Shown: piece by piece, positions 54,849-64,000 of the stretch
Position numbering within the stretch: the first letter of the stretch is position 1
Layout of the letters: each line of letters starts with the position of its first letter
Assembly (NCBI GenBank): GCA_017871115.1
Contig: JAFCIZ010000001.1
Location: 1,159,501-1,223,500, forward strand
DNA from: Cunninghamella blakesleeana
Lineage: Eukaryota > Mucoromycota > Mucoromycetes > Mucorales > Cunninghamellaceae
Length of the DNA stretch: 64,000 nt
Reading direction: 5' to 3'
Program-made: the position numbers and the translations under genes
Notes under the pieces: generated by a model
The model's input: the letters and a program-made list of their open reading frames with translations, nothing else
Databases searched by the model: none
What the model was told of the DNA's origin: nothing

Positions 54849-57179
54849 TTAATACCCAAGTCTTGAAAGAAAATCTGCAGACTGTTGTTTTTTCCCACTA
54901 CGATACTGTATTTCAAAATCATAATCAGCCAAGTAAGTAATCCATCTTGCCACCATACCAGTAGGTTTAGGTGCTTTTATTAGCCATCGTAAAGGAGAAT
55001 GATCAGAAAGGACTGTAAACTTTTTTCCTAAAAGATATGGTCTAAAGGTTTGTAAACTCCATATGAGAGCCAGACATTCTAGTTTAGTTGCACTATAATT
55101 TTGTTCACTTTGCTTTAAACCTCGGCTTGCATATACTACTGGATGTTCTTGATTGTCATCATCCAATTGTGAGAGTACACAGCCTAATCCTTCCATAGAT
55201 GCATCACATACAATTATAAATGGTTTATTAAAATCAGCCCTTTTAAGAATTGGTGCTTCTGTTAATTTTTGTTTTAAAAGTTCAAACGATTTTGTTGTTG
55301 TTTCAGTCCAAGGTGATTTATTTTTTGTTTTTGTAACATCGTGTAAAGGTCTTGCTATTGCTGCAAAATTTTGTATGAATCGCCTGTAATAAGAAGCTAG
55401 TCCAATAAATCCTCTGATTTGTTTAACTGTTATCGGTTGAGGAAAATCTTTTACTTTTTCTATTTTTGCTGGATCTGTCTTTATTCCATCTTGTGTTATT
55501 ATATATCCCAGGAATTTTAATTCATTTTTAAAGAAGACACATTTTTCTATATTAAAAAGTAGTCCACCTTTACGAGCACATTTGAATAATTCTTCTAAAT
55601 CTATTAAATGTTGTTCTATACTTTTTGAGTGTACATTCAAATCATCTATATAGGCTACTAGACATCTATTAATCATTGATCTAAAACATATATCTATTAA
55701 CCGTTGGAATGTTGCAGGACTATTAACTAAACCCATTGGTAGCATTTCATATTGATAAGTGCCAAATTTTGTGACGAATCCAGTTAGTTCTTTACTATTA
55801 TTTTTTAGAGGTACTTGGTGAAATCCTGACCTAAGATCCAAAGCTGAAAATATACTTGAAGTACCAAGTTCATCAATAAGATCATCAATTCTAGGTAATG
55901 GATAAGCATCTACTTTAGTCTGTGCATTTAATTTTCTATAGTCTACTACCATTCTGTAATCGCCATTTTTCTTCTTAACTAATATAATAGGAGCAGTATA
56001 AGGTGTATTAGCAGGCTTAATTATTCCCAATTCACATAGTCGATCCAATTCCTTTTTAAATATTCTTGTTCCATTGGACTCATACGATAAGGTCGATGTC
56101 TAATGGGTACTGTGTTATCTTGTAAAATTATATCATGTTCAATCATAGTAGTACATCCCATCCTATCATTGTTCCAGTCAAAAACATCTTGATAATGATT
56201 TATTAGTTTCCAAAATTTAATTTTATAATCTTCAGGTATATTTCCAAGTTGTAGTTTTTCTTTAAGAGATTCATCCAGTGTTTCATCATCATCCATATTA
56301 TCAATATTGAATAATTCTTCTGTTAGTCCATTCATGTCAAGTGATTCAACTATATCATAACCTTTCAGATCATCAGCTTCTAATGCACAATCATTATTCA
56401 TTAAATTATAATATTCACTAATTATATGATGAGGTGGTAAATCAATATCATTATCAGATCTATTAATTAAATTTAATGTAAATTCGTTTGGATTAGCAAT
56501 AGCATTTTGATCATCTTGAGTAAGAAGTATAGGTTCAGATGTATGCATAGAAGGATTTACATAGAATTGACAATTTGTATGAGGAGGTATGGTCATCCCT
56601 TGAATACCAGTAGATATAATTAAACTATTTTCATTTTGATTACGATCAATATTAATTCTAACGTCATCTTCCATATAATAATTTTCTTCATCAGAGTATT
56701 CATCATGTTCCCAATCATCATCAGTTTCAGTGTCTGTTGTTGTTTCAAGATCACTATTTGTTGTATCAAAATTATTATCTATTTCGTTAGTATCCTTTGT
56801 TGTATTATCTTGTGTTGAGTTTGCAGATTGATAATTAATATTAATTGATTTAATTGTAACTAAAGGTTTATCTGTTTCTTTTAAAAATGTAATCGGTAAT
56901 TCAGCTGATTTATGTTTATACAAAACTTTAAGAGTACTTGTTCTAAAATTTAGAAGAGCTTGAGCATGACTTAACCAATTGTTGCCTAAAACCAAGTGAG
57001 CAGGACATTTAGGTAATACTTCCATATTAACAGGTATTATAATGTCAGGTGTTACTTGTATTTGTACATCATGTATTGTTCCAAGAGTTGCTTGTTTTGT
57101 ACCATTTCCTAAAATAAAGATATTAGTAGAAGGAGCATCAATTTGTAAACCTAATAATTTCATCATTGATTTTGACATG
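54849..57179 (-). pseudogene. Element D PR(part)-RT-RNase H, frameshifted
   Basis: Continues the gag-pol frame after element E. First part 57179-56021 starts within the protease domain (after IDSGASKSC; MSKSMMKLLG) and runs into RT; second part 56048-54849 holds YIDDLNV and RNase H and ends ADFLSRLGY. The frame breaks near 56053-56057, where D has five T and C six, in the EQEYLKKELDRL region. At C's own frameshift position D is intact, so the two copies were broken independently. Confidence 0.88.
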
Positions 57180-57736
57180 TGTCGTATCAGGCTATTTTAT
57201 CTTATAGTAAACAAATATAATGCTATGATTATATAATAGTAAATAGTATAAAGTAAAATAATGATAATGATCGTCAAGTGCACTGAGATTAAAATATATA
57301 ATCTTTTATTTAAATGGATAGCTATACTAAATAAGGAGTTAAATCTAACTCAGATATATTATTATCTTTAAACTGTCAAACTTAACCTTATAAACTGAAT
57401 GTTAAAAGTCCCTATATTGAATCTAACTATATTACTACATTAATATATAAAAGAACCAATGACAGTTATCATGGATCATCATATAGTAATAATAAAATAT
57501 ATGAAAGATCGTCATAATGGGGTTATAAATCATATTGATTAATATCACTAATCATATGAAAAGTGAAATATTATTTTATATAAATACTAAAGCAGAATTA
57601 GATTATTATTACAATCTTCATCTTATATTTATAATAAAAACAACCAACTAAGGAATTTCACTTAATTATTTTGTTTTTCTCTTTTATATATAAAAACTAT
57701 TTATTTTACCTATTTTTAATTTTAACATATTTTTCA
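57180..57736 (+). repeat. Element E 5' LTR
   Basis: 557 bp. A TATATTTATAATAAAA stretch at about 57625-57640 is a good TATA candidate for a start near 57655. Confidence 0.93.
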
Positions 57737-57741
57737 TTTTT

Positions 57742-57750
57742 TTAAGTGAA
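57742..57750 (+). other. Self-priming PBS candidate of element E
   Basis: TTAAGTGAA, six bases after the LTR, is the exact reverse complement of TTCACTTAA at 57657-57665 in the LTR, close to the expected RNA start. No tRNA-type TGG site is present. This is how Tf1 primes. Confidence 0.6.
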
Positions 57751-57779
57751 TCTTCCACATACAAAAACCCTTACCTATC

Positions 57780-60700
57780 ATGTCTATTCTTACCTCTAGT
57801 TCAACTGATTCTGCTATTTCACAAATGAATACTATGGATAATACTGTGGCTACACAAGATAACCTCCAAAATCTTACCTTAGCCGATGTAGTTACTAATA
57901 ACAATCCTATTGATAATGGTGTTCAAGATAGTTTATCAATTAGTTTCCAAAATCAAGATACCCTGATGATGAATAATACAGTTGATGCTATTACTGGTTC
58001 TCCTGTTCAAATAAATAGAACTTCAAAATCAGTGATGATTAATATTACTTTGCAATCATTAGTGGCTGCTGAAAATCAACTTCAAGATGCCCATCAAGAA
58101 TATCTTCAACTTTTGGTGAATAATCCTACAAGAGAACAGCTAGAACAAAATGACAGAACAAGAAGTGATGCCTTGAATCGTGTTAAATCACTACAAGATA
58201 CTTTAGATTTTTATGTTCAACAAAAGAATAAACAAGAATATAAAGTCAAATTACCTTACAACCTACCTGTATTGCAGTTTTCCAATGATTCTGACAAGAA
58301 AAATAATGGTACCATATTTGAAACCATAGATAAATTTTTGGACCATTTTGAAATGATACTTTATCAGCACAAATTGAAACTTGATGATGTATGGGAATCT
58401 TGCTATATTGGTGCCATACAACATTCTGAAAACAAGTTATCATGGTTTAAAGCTAACTTGATGAACAAGAATTTTTCTTGGGAACAAGCTAGATCCATGA
58501 TAAAAAAGAAGTACGCTGGTGATCGTAGTGAAGGATGGTACATGCAAAGATTAAATGCCATGATCTTGAAGAAAGGTGATAATCCATTAGAATTTATTGA
58601 AAAATTCAATGTCACAAGAATCAATGCAGGTGTTGAAGATAGTATGGCATTTGGTTTCATGCTTCTTCAAAAGATGGATGTAAATTTTTATTATTTAGCA
58701 CAGCAAATAAGACAAACCCATGCTGGTATGGCTGTTGAAGTACGTCCTATATTAAATTGTAAATTTATAATGGATACTGCTGCTTTGCTATATAATCCTG
58801 ATAAGATGGATATAGGTGTTTCTGCTGCTACCATTGGTGCTAAATCCTATAAAAAATATAATAAAGGTTATTCTAAACCTTATGAAAATAAGAAACATAA
58901 AAAGTTTAATAAGTCTTCGGACATAAAAAACAAAATTAATAAAAATAACAATGAATGTTATTATTGTCATAATGAATGGATACCTGGTCATCGTTGTGCG
59001 AAGGGCTATGAACTTCGTGCAGCAAATAAGGAATTCAAATTTCGTATGGCACAGCTAAATGCTAAACAAAATGAAGCTGAACTTATCAAAAATCCTATGG
59101 ATTTAGATAACTGTAAGTTAATTAATAAAAAATTAAATCAAAAAGAAAAAGAAAATGAATTTAAAAACAAAAATACTGATTCTATCATTGTACCTGTTAT
59201 TATAGGATCTTTCAAAACATTTGCTCTTGTAGACACTGGTTGTAACTTCAGTTGCATTAGTAATAGTTTTGTCCTTAAAAACAATTTTATTTTTAATAAA
59301 ATCAATGATGGTATCATTAGTTTAGCATCTAATAATAATATAATAAAAAGAATTGGTGTTACTAAAAGCTTATCATTCACACATGGGAAGTACAATATTG
59401 ATCATTGTTTTGAAATAATGGACTTACCTGAAGATGAGAATTATAAAATAGTAATAGGAACTGATATTATGAATAAACTTGGAATCTACTTACAAGGATT
59501 GGCTGTATCACATGGTGATCACCAACAAATGGAAGTAGAAGAAATTATTGATGAAGTTGAGCCTGATAATTGTCCTTATGGATCATTAGAAGATCAACAA
59601 CAATTCATAAATAATATTCAATCCAGTATAAATAATAATCAATCCATTCCTAATGACGCTTTTTGTACAGTACCTGAATCAATTGTACATTTAGACACAC
59701 CACCTAATGAATCATGTTATCGTCGCCAATATCCTATTGCTGAAGCTGATATGCATTTGGTTGATGAAGCTGTTGAAGCATGGTTCAAAGAGGGTACCAT
59801 TACTAAAGCTAGTGTAAATAATCAATGGAATAGTCCAATTACACTTGCACCAAAAAAAGATGAAAATGGAAAGAAAACTAAAAAACGAGCTTGTCTTGAT
59901 CCACGACACATAAATAAGTTGTTGCAAGATGATAAGTACCCTTTACCTTTGATTAGTGAGATTTATTTAACTTTACAAGGATCATCGGTATTTACAACAC
60001 TTGACTTAAAAAGTGCTTTTCATAGATTTATGATTGCACCTGAAGATCAACATAAAACCACCTTCACACATAGAGGAATACAATACATGTTTAGAGGTTG
60101 TCCATTTGGATTAAAACCTTTATCTAGTAAATTCCAGAGGGTGACTGCATTAATATTGGAAGACATGCCTTTTGCTACATCCTTTATTGATGATATTGTT
60201 GTATTTTCCAAAAATATAAAAGAACATGCTGATCATGTAAAAATAGTAATAAACAAATTAACTGAAGTCAACTTGTTGTTAAATCCTAATAAATGCCATT
60301 TTGCACAACAATCCGTCCATTTGCTTGGATTTTGTGTATCAGATAAAGGTATTTCTTTGGATAAAAGAAAATTAACAAACGTAGAAAATTGGCCAAAACC
60401 TAAAACAGGAAACGATATTGAACGATTCTTGGGTGTCATTAATTATTTTAGGGAACATATTCCAAAAGTTTCCACACTAACAAAACCACTTGATAAATTA
60501 AGAAAAGTTAAAGAATTAAAAAATAAATGGGATGACCAGTGTGAACACGCCTTTATTACTTTAAAAAAGGTTATAAGCCTTACACCTGTTATTTCGTATC
60601 CGTTAATGCATAAACCTTTTTATGTTGCTACTGATGCTTCTAACGTGGGTATAGGTGCTGTGTTATTCCAATTGAATGATAATAATAAAATAAGACACCT

Positions 60701-62600
60701 TGGTTTTATGGCGCGCTCGTTATCTAAATCTGAAATAAATTATTCCACAACAAAAAGAGAACTGTTAGCAATTGTATTTGCTTTAAATAAATATCATAAG
60801 TTCTTATGGGGTAATCATTTCGTTTTATATACTGATCATAGAGCTCTAACTTACATACATACGCAAAAAATAATGAACGCTATGATGAATAACTGGCTGG
60901 ATACTATTTTGCAATATAACTTTACTGTTGCCCATATACCTGGTTTAAATAATATATTACCAGATGCCTTATCTCGTCTTTTTACAGTAGAAAAAGAACT
61001 GGAAGGGGGTGATGGCATAGAAAAAATAAAAACAATTAAAAATATTAAAGAAATAGAAAATAAAAAATCAGAAGAAAAGGAAGAAAAAATGAAAAATTAT
61101 TCTTCCAAAAACAAAAATAATCACAGCCACACCGGATCTGATTCCGAAAAAGAATTCCATAATGAAAGTAAAAATAAAAATACTATTGATGACTACATAA
61201 TAATAGATAATAAAAAAGAAAGAAATGATATTATTAGAAAATATCATAGAAGTGCTGCTATTTATTCTATTAATCATCTTCAACAACCAGAAGAATTAAA
61301 TAAAAGAATAATTATAGATCAGGACGAAAAATTAAAAATATTAAATAATCATCATGCTTTTGGTCACTTCGGTGCCGAAGCAATAGAAAAAGCAATACAT
61401 GCTGATGGATTGCATTGGCCTAATATAAAAAATGATGCAATTGAATTAATTAAAAAATGTCATCAATGTATGCAATATAATATTGCAAAGAAAGGTTACC
61501 ATCCTTTAGCATCTATAACAGCTAATCTACCTTGTGATCATTGGGCCATAGATTTAGCTGGTCCGTTAGATGAATCACATAGAGGTAATCATTATATCTT
61601 AGTAATGGTAGATATCTGTACTAAATTTGTTTTACTCAAACCTTTAATTGATAAAACATCTTTTACAATTGCTGAAACATTGGTAAATATCTTTTGTGAT
61701 TTTGGATTTCCAAAAATAATCCAATCTGACAATGGAACAGAATTTGTAAATGAAATAATAAAAGATATGTGTAAGATTACTGGAATTGATCATAGACTAG
61801 TATCACCATATCATCCTAGAGCAAATGGTGCAGCTGAAAAAACAGTTCAAACCGCTATGAATACAATAAAAAAGAAAATTAAAGGAAAAGCAAGAGATTG
61901 GGACTATTATGTAAAAAGTGCTCAGTTAGAAATTAATAATAAATATGTAAGACTACATAATTCTACGCCTTTTGCATTAATGTTTGCTAGAAAATTAAAT
62001 GAATTCAAAGATTATTCTGATATTTCAATTAATGAAAATCATATAGAAAGAATAAAAGAAGTTCATAATAGAATAAATGATATGGCAAACATTATCCTAC
62101 CTGCTATAATAAAAAGAACAAAAGAAATAAGAAATGCTTCTCAAGAAAAATTTAATAAAAATAATAAAATAATAGAATTTAAAGTAGGTTCTCTAGTTAG
62201 TATGATAACCCCTTATAAAACCTCAAAACTAGAACCTAAATATATAGGACCCTTTACTGTTATTGAAAAGAATAAAGGTGGTGCCTATAAGTTAATGGAT
62301 AAAAGAGGAAAACCATTACCTTCTAAATATCCTCCAAACTTATTAAAAAGTGTATCCGAGGATCCAGAATTTGCTGATGAGCAAAGATGGGAAGTAGAAA
62401 AAATAATTGATCATCGTTTAACTTCTGATGGTGATTATGAATACCGAGTACGTTGGAAAAGCTATAAAGCTGACGATGATACATGGGAAAAAGAAAAACA
62501 GTTTGATGATATCAATACAATTATATCTTATTGGAGAAAAAAATCTGAAATTAATCTAGATCATAAACAAACTGTAAGAAATAAAAGAAGAAAGTTATAA
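57780..62600 (+). CDS. Element E Gag-Pol polyprotein with chromodomain
   Basis: One intact ORF of 1,606 residues. In order: N-terminal acidic region; gag core around residues 160-320 (LPYNLPVLQF, WESCYIGAIQ, FSWEQARSMIKKKYAG); zinc knuckle CYYCHNEWIPGHRC near 393; protease VDTGCNFSCIS near 484; RT with FIDDIVVFSKN near 801; RNase H with ATDASNVGIGAV near 949, TKRELLAI and YTDHRALTYI; a Lys/Glu/Asn-rich linker; integrase with HAFGHFG and CHQC (zinc), Asp in AIDLAGP near 1256, Asp in QSDNGTEF near 1314, Glu in GAAEKTV near 1352; and a chromodomain from about 1537 (WEVEKIIDHR, YRVRWKSY, TWEKEKQF). Chromodomains steer integration to modified histones. A single Gag-Pol ORF fits Tf1-type elements. 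Confidence 0.96.
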   Translation: MSILTSSSTDSAISQMNTMDNTVATQDNLQNLTLADVVTNNNPIDNGVQDSLSISFQNQDTLMMNNTVDAITGSPVQINRTSKSVMINITLQSLVAAENQLQDAHQEYLQLLVNNPTREQLEQNDRTRSDALNRVKSLQDTLDFYVQQKNKQEYKVKLPYNLPVLQFSNDSDKKNNGTIFETIDKFLDHFEMILYQHKLKLDDVWESCYIGAIQHSENKLSWFKANLMNKNFSWEQARSMIKKKYAGDRSEGWYMQRLNAMILKKGDNPLEFIEKFNVTRINAGVEDSMAFGFMLLQKMDVNFYYLAQQIRQTHAGMAVEVRPILNCKFIMDTAALLYNPDKMDIGVSAATIGAKSYKKYNKGYSKPYENKKHKKFNKSSDIKNKINKNNNECYYCHNEWIPGHRCAKGYELRAANKEFKFRMAQLNAKQNEAELIKNPMDLDNCKLINKKLNQKEKENEFKNKNTDSIIVPVIIGSFKTFALVDTGCNFSCISNSFVLKNNFIFNKINDGIISLASNNNIIKRIGVTKSLSFTHGKYNIDHCFEIMDLPEDENYKIVIGTDIMNKLGIYLQGLAVSHGDHQQMEVEEIIDEVEPDNCPYGSLEDQQQFINNIQSSINNNQSIPNDAFCTVPESIVHLDTPPNESCYRRQYPIAEADMHLVDEAVEAWFKEGTITKASVNNQWNSPITLAPKKDENGKKTKKRACLDPRHINKLLQDDKYPLPLISEIYLTLQGSSVFTTLDLKSAFHRFMIAPEDQHKTTFTHRGIQYMFRGCPFGLKPLSSKFQRVTALILEDMPFATSFIDDIVVFSKNIKEHADHVKIVINKLTEVNLLLNPNKCHFAQQSVHLLGFCVSDKGISLDKRKLTNVENWPKPKTGNDIERFLGVINYFREHIPKVSTLTKPLDKLRKVKELKNKWDDQCEHAFITLKKVISLTPVISYPLMHKPFYVATDASNVGIGAVLFQLNDNNKIRHLGFMARSLSKSEINYSTTKRELLAIVFALNKYHKFLWGNHFVLYTDHRALTYIHTQKIMNAMMNNWLDTILQYNFTVAHIPGLNNILPDALSRLFTVEKELEGGDGIEKIKTIKNIKEIENKKSEEKEEKMKNYSSKNKNNHSHTGSDSEKEFHNESKNKNTIDDYIIIDNKKERNDIIRKYHRSAAIYSINHLQQPEELNKRIIIDQDEKLKILNNHHAFGHFGAEAIEKAIHADGLHWPNIKNDAIELIKKCHQCMQYNIAKKGYHPLASITANLPCDHWAIDLAGPLDESHRGNHYILVMVDICTKFVLLKPLIDKTSFTIAETLVNIFCDFGFPKIIQSDNGTEFVNEIIKDMCKITGIDHRLVSPYHPRANGAAEKTVQTAMNTIKKKIKGKARDWDYYVKSAQLEINNKYVRLHNSTPFALMFARKLNEFKDYSDISINENHIERIKEVHNRINDMANIILPAIIKRTKEIRNASQEKFNKNNKIIEFKVGSLVSMITPYKTSKLEPKYIGPFTVIEKNKGGAYKLMDKRGKPLPSKYPPNLLKSVSEDPEFADEQRWEVEKIIDHRLTSDGDYEYRVRWKSYKADDDTWEKEKQFDDINTIISYWRKKSEINLDHKQTVRNKRRKL

Positions 62601-62865
62601 AATAAAATAAAATAAAATAAAATAAAATAAAATAAAATAAAATAAAATAAAATAAAAATAAATAAATAATTGTATGTATATACAAATAAGATATATTTAA
62701 TATATATAAAATGTGTTATAAGAATAACAACACATACAGACATTATCAAAATATCGCGATTAATAAATACTATTATAAATAAATAAATATGTGTATATAA
62801 ACATATCTAGATACTGACTAGCCTGCTTTTCTGTTGGAGACGTCTAACAGACTGGAAGGGGGTAA
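62601..62865. other. 3' untranslated part of element E with (TAAAA)n
   Basis: A pentamer (AAAAT) repeat at about 62600-62656 directly follows the stop. AT-rich sequence comes next, then the polypurine tract just before the 3' LTR. Confidence 0.8.
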
Positions 62866-63422
62866 TGTCGTATCAGGCTATTTTATCTTATAGTAAACAA
62901 ATATAATGCTATGATTATATAATAGTAAATAGTATAAAGTAAAATAATGATAATGATCGTCAAGTGCACTGAGATTAAAATATATAATCTTTTATTTAAA
63001 TGGATAGCTATACTAAATAAGGAGTTAAATCTAACTCAGATATATTATTATCTTTAAACTGTCAAACTTAACCTTATAAACTGAATGTTAAAAGTCCCTA
63101 TATTGAATCTAACTATATTACTACATTAATATATAAAAGAACCAATGACAGTTATCATGGATCATCATATAGTAATAATAAAATATATGAAAGATCGTCA
63201 TAATGGGGTTATAAATCATATTGATTAATATCACTAATCATATGAAAAGTGAAATATTATTTTATATAAATACTAAAGCAGAATTAGATTATTATTACAA
63301 TCTTCATCTTATATTTATAATAAAAACAACCAACTAAGGAATTTCACTTAATTATTTTGTTTTTCTCTTTTATATATAAAAACTATTTATTTTACCTATT
63401 TTTAATTTTAACATATTTTTCA
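62866..63422 (+). repeat. Element E 3' LTR
   Basis: 557 bp, same as the 5' LTR where compared. Confidence 0.93.
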
Positions 63423-64000
63423 ACATGCAAGATTTCGAGGCACCGCTATCAATCAATCCTCTTATTCTTTTATCATTAATAATTAAACTTGTATAAGCTG
63501 CTGTTGTAGTAAGTTCTGTGTTAGTTAATGTATTTAATGGTATGTCTGTTGCAGTTGTATCAGTTTGATCTTTTATTTTTGTTGCTTTTCTTTTAGGTCT
63601 ACATGCAGTTAATAATTGACGTCGTAAAGTATGTGATGATTTAATTAAATCTCCAACATCAATATTAGCTTTTTGTTTAAAAACATCATCTACTATGTTA
63701 TAGTTTATTTGCACTGGAGATGGTGGTTGTCGTTTTCGTTTTGTTTTATTTTCTGGTTCAATAATATTATCTATAATATAATCATTAATCATATCTTGTT
63801 GGGATAATTGTTGTTCAGTAATATCTTCAATTAATTTAGATGTATTATTTATATTTAATTTTTGTTTTCCTTTGCTGATTGTTTTTGGAGTCTTAGAAGA
63901 CGAAGGTATAACTGCAGGTGGTTTGTCTAATCTAGCTGCATAAAGATCTTCATCATCATAATGTGTATATTCATTTTCATCCCATAATTCATGTTGATCA
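63423..64000 (-). pseudogene. Element D Gag-PR, partial
   Basis: Frame open from the window end to element E. It covers the linker after the Asn-rich Gag tail (AARLDKPPAVIPSSSKTP) and the protease up to LIDSGASKSCM, where E interrupts. The sequence is close to element C at 42775-43350. Confidence 0.88.

Larger units (their letters stand above)
57180..63422 (+). mobile_element. Chromodomain Gypsy element E (Tf1/sushi-like)
   Basis: LTRs of 557 bp at 57180-57736 and 62866-63422 (TGTCGTATCAGGC...ATTTTTCA) look the same. Target duplication ACATG (5 bp) at 57175-57179 and 63423-63427. It interrupts the protease region of D. One ORF, chromodomain at its end, a polypurine tract GGAAGGGGG at 62856-62862 region, and a self-priming signal. 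Probably a recent insertion. Confidence 0.95.
45578..64000 (-). mobile_element. Gypsy element D, partial, with T1, T2 and E inside
   Basis: C-type element. The left (3') LTR is 45578-46341; the right end is outside the window. Order in sense: gag-PR-RT-RNase H (interrupted by E), integrase (interrupted by T2), ORF4 (interrupted by T1), LTR. A single-T deletion near 56055 also breaks pol. Its left target duplication would be GTAG at 45574-45577, unconfirmed without the other end. Confidence 0.88.

Overview
The window is very AT-rich eukaryotic DNA with short GT-AG introns in almost every host gene, poly(A/T)-rich intergenic sequence and Asn-rich proteins. Gene content (UBE2E-like E2, LSm6, class II fructose-bisphosphate aldolase, Gyp7-like TBC protein, a GH29 fucosidase beside an O-fucosyltransferase-like protein) and chromovirus plus Tc1 elements suggest an early-diverging fungus, most likely Mucoromycota. 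That placement is an inference from content, not a database result.

Positions 1-22050 are host sequence: the 3' end of a CPSF-A/DDB1-like gene, LSm6, an E2 enzyme, aldolase, a secreted alpha-L-fucosidase convergent with a membrane O-fucosyltransferase-like gene, a Rab-GAP of the TBC family, an intronless gene I do not recognise, and tRNA-Val(AAC) at 21978-22050. I rebuilt the exons by hand; every complete spliced CDS has a length divisible by three.

From about 22100 to the end the window is one nested pile of transposons. Related Ty3/Gypsy elements lie in the same orientation (minus) one inside another: A (22235-30464) inside the 3' LTR of B, B inside the 3' LTR of C (outer ends 22161 and 45512), and C at the edge of a B-type LTR fragment F, which also carries element D (45578 to beyond 64000). 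A, B and C each have a clean 4-bp target duplication, and every nested insertion point lies within about 190 bp of the tRNA-Val gene once later insertions are subtracted. D itself carries a Tc1 element (T1, 46651-49102) that was hit by an unidentified 789-bp element (X, 47146-47934), a second Tc1 element (T2, 50341-53702) that contains an inverted copy of itself (T2', 51007-52686), and a chromodomain Gypsy element (E, 57180-63422).

The A-D family has an unusual layout in sense order: gag; PR-RT-RNase H; a separate integrase ORF; and a fourth ORF of unknown function whose end lies across the polypurine tract and into the 3' LTR. A and B join gag to pol through a canonical A AAA AAC slippery site, and all family members carry a copy of the primer-binding motif exactly 87 nt inside the LTR. 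A is fully open and has equal-length LTRs that read the same, so it may be active; B has lost integrase; C and D are broken by single-T deletions and insertions. Element E looks self-primed, like Tf1, and has one gag-pol ORF.
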